NCBI GenBank assembly: GCA_943787725.1
Contig: CALSNM010000007.1
Coordinates: 1-64,000 of the forward strand
Origin: an uncultured Flavobacteriales bacterium
GTDB taxonomy: Bacteria; Bacteroidota; Bacteroidia; Flavobacteriales_D; Parvicellaceae
Length of the DNA: 64,000 bases
Direction of reading: 5' to 3'
Under the pieces are notes generated by a model that had not been told where the DNA came from, did no database searches, and worked only from the letters and a program-made list of their open reading frames with translations. The translations under genes were made by a program, and so were the position numbers. Of this stretch, positions 52,948-61,152 are shown piece by piece (within the stretch, counting starts at the first letter, position 1; the number at the start of each line of letters is the position of its first letter).

Positions 52948-54333
52948 ATGTTAAAAGTAGTATCACCTTTCGACCAAAGTTTAATAAAAGAAATTCCCCT
53001 TGCAGGAAAAGCTGAAGTCGAACATGCACTTGCAACTGCTCATAGACTATTTCAAAATCAGTCCAAATGGATACCTGCTCATGAGCGAATTGCCATTTTG
53101 GAGCGCACTGTAGAAATAATGAAAATGCGAATTGAAGAGTTAACCATTATAGCAGCAAAAGAAGGGGGGAAACCTTTTAATGATTCTAAAGTTGAAGTTT
53201 TGCGAGCTATTAATGGTGTTAAAATAGCAGCAGAGCACATTGGGCAATTAAAAGGTAAACAAATCCCTATGGGCTTAACAAAAGCATCTGAAGGGAGAAT
53301 CGCGTTTACTTCTCGAGAACCAATTGGGGTTGTATCTTCGATAAGTGCTTTTAATCACCCGTTAAATTTAATAATTCACCAATCGGTTACAGCTATAGCT
53401 GCTGGTTGTCCAGTAATTATTAAACCCGCATTAGCAACACCTTTATCCTGTTTAGCATTTGTGGAAATACTATCCGAAGCTGGATTACCAAAAGGTTGGT
53501 GTCAATCCATAGTATGCGAAAATGAAGCGGCAGAAAAATTGGTAACAGATTCTAGAGTAAATTATTTTTCATTTATTGGCTCTGCAAAAGTGGGATGGTT
53601 TTTACGGTCTAAATTATCTCCGGGAACAAGATGCGCATTAGAACATGGTGGCGCTGCTCCAGTAATAGTTGAGGAAGACGCAAACATTTCAGAAATGCTA
53701 CCGGCATTGGCAAAAGGAGGTTTTTACCATGCAGGTCAAGTTTGTGTCTCAGTTCAAAGAGTATTTGTTCACAAATCTATTTTTAATAAAGTAGCTGAAG
53801 GATTAAGTGAATTAGCATCTCAATTAATTGTTGGCGACCAAATGGATCCAGCGACTGAAGTTGGCCCTCTTATATTACCAAGAGAAGTTGACAGAGTGGA
53901 ACAATGGGTGAATGAAGCCGTAGCTGCTGGAGCAATGATATTATGCGGAGGAAAGAGAATATCTGAAACTTGTTATCAGCCAACAGTATTAGTAAATCCG
54001 CCGATGGACGTAAAAGTTTCTACTTCAGAAATTTTTGGACCTGTAGTCTGTATGTATTCTTATACCGAACGGGACAAAGCAATTGAAATAGCGAATAGTT
54101 TGGACGCACATTTTCAAGCTGCGGTGTTTACTGAAAATCTAGATATTGCATTAGACTGTATCAAAAAATTAAACGCTACTGCTGTAATGGTGAATGATCA
54201 TACTGCTTTTAGAGTGGATTGGATGCCATTCGGAGGTAGAGACGCATCAGGAATAGGAATGGTAGGAATTCAATATTCTATGCAGGAAATGACAAGAGAA
54301 AAATTAATGGTAATCAAAAGTAAAGTGTTGTAA
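52948..54333 (+). CDS. aldehyde dehydrogenase family protein
   Basis: ISAFNHPLNLIIHQ, ALEHGGAAPVIVEEDAN, HAGQVCVSVQRVFVH, EIFGPVVCMY. Confidence 0.93.
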   Translation: MLKVVSPFDQSLIKEIPLAGKAEVEHALATAHRLFQNQSKWIPAHERIAILERTVEIMKMRIEELTIIAAKEGGKPFNDSKVEVLRAINGVKIAAEHIGQLKGKQIPMGLTKASEGRIAFTSREPIGVVSSISAFNHPLNLIIHQSVTAIAAGCPVIIKPALATPLSCLAFVEILSEAGLPKGWCQSIVCENEAAEKLVTDSRVNYFSFIGSAKVGWFLRSKLSPGTRCALEHGGAAPVIVEEDANISEMLPALAKGGFYHAGQVCVSVQRVFVHKSIFNKVAEGLSELASQLIVGDQMDPATEVGPLILPREVDRVEQWVNEAVAAGAMILCGGKRISETCYQPTVLVNPPMDVKVSTSEIFGPVVCMYSYTERDKAIEIANSLDAHFQAAVFTENLDIALDCIKKLNATAVMVNDHTAFRVDWMPFGGRDASGIGMVGIQYSMQEMTREKLMVIKSKVL

Positions 54334-54350
54334 TTTAACAAGTTGAAGTT

Positions 54351-55880
54351 ATGAATGTAAGAAGAATATTTATCACAATATCAATTATAATATTGAGTGC
54401 TATAGGGGCATCAGCATATTTTTGGTTACCTGCTCTTTGGAGTTTAGTTATAATCGGACCCTTAATCATTATGGGACTAACCGACATGTTACAAAACAAA
54501 CACACCATCAAAAAAAACTTCCCCTTAATCGGAAGGTTAAGGTATGTTTTAGAAGCGATTCGCCCAGAGATAATGCAGTATTTCGTTGAAACAGATACAG
54601 AAGGACGACCAATTAACAGGCAGTACAGAAGCCTTATTTATCAACGATCAAAAAAAACAACTGACACCGTTCCATTTGGAACGCAAATGAACGTCTATAG
54701 CGCTGGTTATGAATGGTTGGATCATTCTATGTATGCAAAAGGTGAGAAAGAAATAAACGACAAACCGAGGATAACTGTTGGAGGTCCAGATTGCAGACAA
54801 CCTTATTTTGCAAGTTTACTAAACATTTCAGCAATGAGTTTTGGGTCATTGAGTAAGAATGCTATTATGGCCCTAAATAAAGGAGCAAAAAAAGGAAGAT
54901 TTGCTCATAATACAGGTGAAGGATCTATTAGTCCATATCATTTAAAGTTCGGAGGAGATTTAATTTGGCAAATTGGAACAGGGTATTTTGGCTGTAGAAA
55001 CGAAGAGGGAGAATTTGATGCGGAAAAATTTGCTGAAAAAGCAACTCTAAAGAATGTAAAAATGGTTGAAATAAAACTCTCTCAAGGTGCTAAACCAGGC
55101 CATGGAGGAATTTTACCAGCAAGTAAAAACACTGAAGAAATTGCTTTAATTAGGGGTGTTAAGCCACATACTAGCGTTCATTCACCACCGAGTCACTCGG
55201 TATTTTCCAACGCTACTGGACTAATGCATTTCATTCAACTATTAAGAGAAAAATCCGAGGGAAAACCAATCGGATTCAAATTATGTGTTGGTAAAAAACA
55301 GGAATTTATTGACTTATGCGAGGCCATGATTTCATCTGGTATAAAGCCTGACTTTATTTCTGTAGATGGGGGTGAAGGAGGAACTGGAGCTGCACCTATC
55401 GAATTCTCGAATTCCTTGGGGATGCCTTTGCGAGACGCCGTGGCTTTTGTTTACGACACTTTGATTGGATATGACTTAAAAAAAGACATCAAAATTATTG
55501 CCTCAGGCAAAGTTTTCAGTGGATTTCATATTGCAAGAATACTTGCTTTAGGCGCAGACATGGTAAGTAGTGCGAGAGCGATGATGATGGCTGTTGGCTG
55601 CATTCAAGCTTTAAAGTGCAATGATAATCATTGTCCAGTAGGAGTAGCGACGCAAAATGCCGCACTCATGAAAGGTCTAGATGTTGACAACAAAGCGAAA
55701 AGGGTTACGAATTTTCACGATGAAACACTTCGAAGCTGTAGTGAATTAGCCGGTGCCGCAGGAATCACCAATTTAGTTGATTTAGAGCGAAAACATATAA
55801 ATCGAAGAGTTAGTATGAATGCTGTTTTAAAGTATGATGAGATTTTTCCATATATTGAAAAAGGAAGTTTATTAAAATAG
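54351..55880 (+). CDS. FMN-binding glutamate synthase family protein
   Basis: NISAMSFGSLSKNAIMALNKGAKKG, KPGHGGILPASK, SVDGGEGGTGAAPIEFSNSLG, NDNHCPVGVATQN. Confidence 0.93.
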   Translation: MNVRRIFITISIIILSAIGASAYFWLPALWSLVIIGPLIIMGLTDMLQNKHTIKKNFPLIGRLRYVLEAIRPEIMQYFVETDTEGRPINRQYRSLIYQRSKKTTDTVPFGTQMNVYSAGYEWLDHSMYAKGEKEINDKPRITVGGPDCRQPYFASLLNISAMSFGSLSKNAIMALNKGAKKGRFAHNTGEGSISPYHLKFGGDLIWQIGTGYFGCRNEEGEFDAEKFAEKATLKNVKMVEIKLSQGAKPGHGGILPASKNTEEIALIRGVKPHTSVHSPPSHSVFSNATGLMHFIQLLREKSEGKPIGFKLCVGKKQEFIDLCEAMISSGIKPDFISVDGGEGGTGAAPIEFSNSLGMPLRDAVAFVYDTLIGYDLKKDIKIIASGKVFSGFHIARILALGADMVSSARAMMMAVGCIQALKCNDNHCPVGVATQNAALMKGLDVDNKAKRVTNFHDETLRSCSELAGAAGITNLVDLERKHINRRVSMNAVLKYDEIFPYIEKGSLLK

Positions 55881-55936
55881 TCTTACGCTAAAATAGATTG
55901 TAAAAGTCACAGAGCTAATCGCTATATAAAAATTGG

Positions 55937-55944
55937 TAAATTCG
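55937..55944 (+). promoter_or_regulatory. TAAATTCG -7-like element upstream of the GNAT gene
   Basis: TAAATTCG 6 bp before ATG 55951. Confidence 0.35.
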
Positions 55945-55950
55945 TCAAGA

Positions 55951-56433
55951 ATGATTCGAAAAGTAAACTTAGAAGACGCGTCTCAAATAATGAATATTTA
56001 CAACTATTACGTAGATCATTCAATCGTAACATTTGATACAGAGCATGCGCCATTGGATGAAATTCAGGATAAGGTTCAAGCAACCATGAATCTGTATCCT
56101 TGGATTGTATATGAACTAGGTGGAGAAATACTGGGGTACGCTTATGGCAGTGAGTGGAAAGCGAAGGATGGATATAAACATTCTGTAGAAACAACAGTAT
56201 ATTTGAAAAACGGTTCTATAAAAAAAGGATTGGGAACACTACTCTATCAAGAATTAATCAATCAGCTTAGAGAATTAAATTTCCATGCACTAATGGGGTG
56301 CATTACTTTGCCAAACGATGCTAGTATTAGACTACACGAAAAATTTGGATTTGAAAAAGTAGGTCATTTTAAAGAAGTCGGTTACAAGTTTGATAATTGG
56401 ATTGATGTAGGATACTGGGAATTAAGAATATAA
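55951..56433 (+). CDS. GNAT N-acetyltransferase (phosphinothricin acetyltransferase-like)
   Basis: MIRKVNLEDASQIMNIYNYYVDHSIVTFDTE; VETTVYLKNGSIKKGLGTLLYQELI; HEKFGFEKVGHFKEVGYKFDNWIDVGYWE. Confidence 0.9.
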   Translation: MIRKVNLEDASQIMNIYNYYVDHSIVTFDTEHAPLDEIQDKVQATMNLYPWIVYELGGEILGYAYGSEWKAKDGYKHSVETTVYLKNGSIKKGLGTLLYQELINQLRELNFHALMGCITLPNDASIRLHEKFGFEKVGHFKEVGYKFDNWIDVGYWELRI

Positions 56434-56469
56434 TATTAAAGTTGCACATAAATCACACACTTTCAAACT

Positions 56470-57380
56470 ATGAGTTTTAACCTTGATAATATTCCTTCTC
56501 AAAAAGGAAAAATAGCGATTGTAACCGGAGCTAATTCTGGGCTGGGAAAAGAAATTACAATTGGATTAGCAAAAAAAGAATTCAAAGTAATAATGGCTTG
56601 CCGAAATCAATCGAAAGCTGAATCAGCAAAAGCGGAAGTATTATCTAAAGTAAATAGCGCGGATATAGAAATAATGCTTTTGAACCTTAACAGCTTAAAA
56701 TCTGTTCGGAATTTTGCTACAACATTTGCTGAAAAATACGATAGCCTCGATTTATTAATTGAGAATGCTGGAATTATGATTCCACCACTTGCTAAAACAG
56801 AAGATGGTTTCGAAAGCCAAATGGGTGTTAACTATTTTAGTCATTTTTTACTTACCAATTTGCTATATCCCATTTTAAACAAAACTGAAGGAGCACGAAT
56901 AGCAACAACGAGTAGTTTGGCGCATGAAAGGGGAAGAATTGATTTTGATAATTTAAACGCAGAAAAAAGTTATTCCAAAATTGGGGCATATGGGCAAAGT
57001 AAATTAGCTTGTCTACTGTTTGCATACGAACTAAAAAGAAGGTTAGAAAAAGCTGGCAGTAACGTTATTGCTGTTTCCTCCCACCCAGGAGTATCAAAAA
57101 CAAACTTATTTACGAATATTCCTATCGATTGCTCAATTCCTTATGGCGCCACTTCTACCCAATATTTACGCACCCACCTAAATATGCTGCCTTACCAACA
57201 TTGTACGCAGCCTTAGGCCCTGATGTGAAAAGTGGAGATTATTTTGGACCTACTGGCTTTAACGGAATGAAAGGAAAACCTGGAAAAGTAAAATCAAAAC
57301 CACATTCCTACGACGAAAAAATAGCATCTGAACTATGGGATGTTTCTGAAAAGCTAACTGGAGAAAAATTTGTGTTATAA
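56470..57380 (+). CDS. SDR family oxidoreductase, frameshift near 57165
   Basis: IAIVTGANSGLGKEIT, ENAGIM, YGQSKLACLLFAYEL; continues in ORF 57129-57380 (KYAALPTLYAALGPDVKSGDYFGPTGF). Confidence 0.9.
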
Positions 57381-57602
57381 AAAGGGATACAAAACCGATT
57401 CCGGGTGCACTAAAACCACTTCAAAAACATATAGGATTGGAAATTAATTGATGTATCTTTATGAACGAAAATTGACCTTAATTATAGATAAATAACTAAA
57501 AGACTAAATTGACCAGGAAGGTTACCTTCCGAAATAAATACAGCGGTAAATTAACGGTCTAATTATTGTTAAGCTGAAAACGAATAACTTAATTAAAATA
57601 AC

Positions 57603-58331
57603 ATGAAAAAAGCAATTTACCTTACATGCAGCATAGCTCTGTTTTCTGTCTCCACAGCAACTGCTCAATTTGATAAACTCAAAAAAACCGTGGACAAAAA
57701 GATTGAGGCAGTAAAACCATCTTCACCTGGTTTGAGTCAAGAAGAAGTTGGTGCCGGATTGAAAGAAGCATTAAACAAAGGAATAGAAAAGGGAGTGGAG
57801 CAACTTTCTAAACCAGATGGCTTTTTCAAAGACCTTTCAATAAAAATACCACTGCCAGAGGAGGCAAATAAAGTTGAAACTAAATTACGTAGCATTGGTC
57901 AAGGAAAAAAAGTTGACGAAACTATTGAATCAATTAACAGAGCTGCTGAAGATGCTACCACTGCTTCAAAAGACATTTTTGTAGAGGCAATTAAAGGAAT
58001 GAGTATTAATGATGCGATGAGTATTCTCGATGGCGAAGATAATGCAGCAACAAAGTTTCTCGATAAATCAACAAGAGCAGATTTGATAAGTAAATTTGAG
58101 CCTATCGTAAAGATTTCATTAGATAAAGTAGGTGCCACAAAAAACTGGAAGGCAATTTTCAGTACTTACAATAAATTACCATTTGTAGAAAAAGTAAATC
58201 CTGATCTTGTTGAATATGCAACCGTTAAGGCTATTGATGGATTGTTTGTTCAAATTGCCAAGGAAGAATTAAAAATTCGACAAGACCCTGCGGCCAGAGT
58301 AACTGATCTATTGAAAAAAGTATTTGGTTAA
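57603..58331 (+). CDS. DUF4197 domain-containing secreted protein
   Basis: GLSQEEVGAGLKEALNKGIEKGVEQLSKPDGFFKDLSIKIPLPEEA...RQDPAARVTDLLKKVFG. Confidence 0.9.
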   Translation: MKKAIYLTCSIALFSVSTATAQFDKLKKTVDKKIEAVKPSSPGLSQEEVGAGLKEALNKGIEKGVEQLSKPDGFFKDLSIKIPLPEEANKVETKLRSIGQGKKVDETIESINRAAEDATTASKDIFVEAIKGMSINDAMSILDGEDNAATKFLDKSTRADLISKFEPIVKISLDKVGATKNWKAIFSTYNKLPFVEKVNPDLVEYATVKAIDGLFVQIAKEELKIRQDPAARVTDLLKKVFG

Positions 58332-58399
58332 TTCTATTTGCAGAATAAAAAGTTGAAGTTAATTTGAATTATTGCTAGAAGGGAGTATTATAACTTTCT

Positions 58400-59180
58400 T
58401 CAATAAAGTGAAGCAAAATATGGAAAAGCCTTTGTCAATTTGGAACCATACCAACTAAACATCTCTCCATCAACTATTTTTATTTCAACTTCAGGAAAAT
58501 GTTTTTTTAGCTCTTGAACATGCTTTTTATTGAATGGGAATGGTTCAGTAGAAAGCAAAATAATTTCTGGTTCCAAGGCTTTTAACCCCTCTACTTTTAG
58601 CTCTAAATACCTGTCTGCCATTACCACATTTATATATCCGGCATGGTACAGCATATCATCAATAAATGTGTTTTTACCAACTACCATATAAGGATCATTC
58701 CAAATAAAGTAAACCACTTTTTTTAAATCAATTGGCTGTTTAAAAGCATCTTTAGCTTTAGAGATAGTCTTTAATATTTCTATTCCCTTTTCCCGGGAAT
58801 TCGTAAAACGAGAAACTTCAAATATCATTTCAAGAGCCTCTTCAAACATACCAATGTCTGACATCCAAACTGAATAGTCTTTCTCTAATGCAACAATATC
58901 TTCTTTCGTATTCTCTTCCTTATTTCCTATTATTAAATCGGGTTTCAGTGCAGCTATTTTTTCAAAATCTACGCATTTAGTGCCCTCCTACTCTTGGCTT
59001 GGAATCAAACCATTCTTTCGGATGCACACAGAATTTTGTTACTCCCACTACCCTTTCGCCGAGCCCTAGTTCAAATAATAATTCAGTTTGAGATGGAACC
59101 AATGAAATTATCCGTAACGGAAAAACGGGAAGTAATACTTCCCGTTTCATTTGATCTATTATTTTAATTGTATCTCTCAA
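58400..59180 (-). CDS. BtuF/helical-backbone metal receptor-like substrate-binding protein, frameshift near 58980
   Basis: RIISLVPSQTELLFELGLGERVVGVTKFCVHP...RVGG|TKCVDFEKIAALKPDLIIGNKEENTKEDIVALEKDYSVW...MSDIGMFEEAL. Confidence 0.82.
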
Positions 59181-59182
59181 CT

Positions 59183-60544
59183 TTAGGCAATTGCTCTTAT
59201 TACATCTTGATAGGTAATAATGTGTTTTTTATCTCCATCATAATTTACAACCACCGCTGTTGCTCCATTAGAAAACAATTTAGAGACTTCTTCTATGGAA
59301 GCTTTACCTTGAACCTCCGGCAGAGGAGCTTCCATTACATGTTTAATTGGAAGTTCTTTCAATTCTGAATTGTCCAGCAATTTTGCAAAAAGGTGATTAT
59401 CTGACAAAGAGCCCACGCATTTATTTCCTTCCACAACGGGAATTTGAGAAATCCCGTATTGGTTCATTAATAACAATGCTTGAGAAACAGGATTCTCCTC
59501 AGTTACAGTGACTAAATGCTTACCTGCATGATCTTTAATCAAATCAACTGCGGATGTTTTCTCTTCGTCTAAAAAGCCTCTTTCACGCATCCAATCATCA
59601 TTAAACATTTTACCAACGTAACGGCTTCCATGATCGTGAAATAAAACAACTACAACATCATCTTTCGTTAATTCTTCCTTTAATTGCAATATTCCTTTAA
59701 TCGCTGAACCTGCAGAATTCCCAACAAAGATACCTTCCTCTTTTGCTAGTTTTCTTTGATATACCGCTGCATCTTTATCCGTAACTTTTTCAAACTTGTC
59801 AATCACAGAAAAGTCTACATTTTTCGGAAGAATATCTTCTCCAATACCTTCTGTTATGTAAGGATAGATTTCATTCTCGTCAAATATTCCCGTTTCGTGA
59901 TATTTTTTGAACACCGAACCGTACGTATCTATTCCCCAAATTTTAATGTTTGGATTCTTTTCTTTTAAATATTTACCGACACCCGATATTGTACCACCAG
60001 TGCCAACTCCAACCACGAAATGCGTGATTTTCCCTTCAGTTTGTTCCCAAATTTCCGGTCCCGTAGTTAAGTAGTGTGCTTTGGTATTTGACGGGTTATC
60101 ATATTGGTTCACATACCATGAATTAGGTGTGGTATCCGCCAATGTTTTTGACACTGAATAATAAGAACGAGGATCATCTGGTGCAACATTGGTTGGACAA
60201 ACATGCACCTCTGCTCCAACAGCTCTCAAAATATCCATCTTCTCTTTACTTTGTTTATCGCTTAAAACACAAATTAATTTGTATCCTCTTAACAAAGCAA
60301 CTAAAGCCAATCCCATTCCAGTATTCCCTGAAGTACCCTCAATAATAGTTCCACCTGGCTTCAATCTTCCATCTGCTTCAGCATCATCTATCATTTGGAG
60401 TGCCATCCTATCTTTTACTGAGTTTCCTGGATTTACAGTTTCAATTTTAGCAAGTACTAGAGCATCCACCTCTTTGCACATTGTGTGTATTTTCACCAAT
60501 GGGGTATTACCTATTGTTTGAAGAATATTATTATAGTATTTCAT
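59183..60544 (-). CDS. PLP-dependent cysteine synthase/cystathionine beta-synthase with C-terminal CBS domains
   Basis: NPGNSVKDRMALQMI (Schiff-base Lys), EGTSGNTGMGLA, GTGGTISGVGKYLKEKNP, then a tandem CBS region. Confidence 0.93.
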   Translation of the reverse strand: MKYYNNILQTIGNTPLVKIHTMCKEVDALVLAKIETVNPGNSVKDRMALQMIDDAEADGRLKPGGTIIEGTSGNTGMGLALVALLRGYKLICVLSDKQSKEKMDILRAVGAEVHVCPTNVAPDDPRSYYSVSKTLADTTPNSWYVNQYDNPSNTKAHYLTTGPEIWEQTEGKITHFVVGVGTGGTISGVGKYLKEKNPNIKIWGIDTYGSVFKKYHETGIFDENEIYPYITEGIGEDILPKNVDFSVIDKFEKVTDKDAAVYQRKLAKEEGIFVGNSAGSAIKGILQLKEELTKDDVVVVLFHDHGSRYVGKMFNDDWMRERGFLDEEKTSAVDLIKDHAGKHLVTVTEENPVSQALLLMNQYGISQIPVVEGNKCVGSLSDNHLFAKLLDNSELKELPIKHVMEAPLPEVQGKASIEEVSKLFSNGATAVVVNYDGDKKHIITYQDVIRAIA

Positions 60545-60584
60545 AGTGCATGTTTAATATGCACAAAGGTAATAAAATAGAACA

Positions 60585-60612
60585 TAAAAAAAGGCACTAT
60601 ACAAGCACCTCT
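60585..60612 (-). terminator. intrinsic terminator (minus strand)
   Basis: Minus: AGGTGCT TGTAT AGTGCCT + TTTTTT; stem contains two G-T wobbles. Confidence 0.6.
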
Positions 60613-60639
60613 TTTTACCATTTTTTAACGAAATCATTC

Positions 60640-61140
60640 TTAAATAGCCAATAATCTATCGCGTTTATTGTTAAGAATTTCAATCTGCTTTTGGAAAGCT
60701 TCATTCTGAGAACACTGAAACATTTGAGGCATACTTGCCCAAGCGTTAATATCTTCAGAAGCAGAAGACAATTGAATTTGCAACCCTATATCTTCAGGAT
60801 TTGCAGCTACTTTTTCAGTTATGCTTGCAAAGCTTTTAATTCCTTCTGCATAATCTTCCAGGAACATTTTACAATCTTCACTTATTGGGTTTTCAATTTC
60901 CTCTTCAATCTCTTTTATTTCTAAAGACAAATCATTCTCATAATCAACTCTTGCAACACTATCAACTGCAAGGGATGAAGTATCAATAATCACGGAATCT
61001 TTTATTATTAACACACTATCCTCTTCTACCCATTTATTCTCCACTGATTTATCCTCAGGAGCAACTAAATCTTCTGATGATTCACTACATGCTACAAAAA
61101 TTACAGATAATGAAAATATTACTATTAGACCTTTCTTCAT
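60640..61140 (-). CDS. hypothetical lipoprotein
   Basis: Lipobox VIFVACSES; acidic, helical; 166 aa. Confidence 0.75.
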   Translation of the reverse strand: MKKGLIVIFSLSVIFVACSESSEDLVAPEDKSVENKWVEEDSVLIIKDSVIIDTSSLAVDSVARVDYENDLSLEIKEIEEEIENPISEDCKMFLEDYAEGIKSFASITEKVAANPEDIGLQIQLSSASEDINAWASMPQMFQCSQNEAFQKQIEILNNKRDRLLAI

Positions 61141-61152
61141 ATTTTTATTTTT

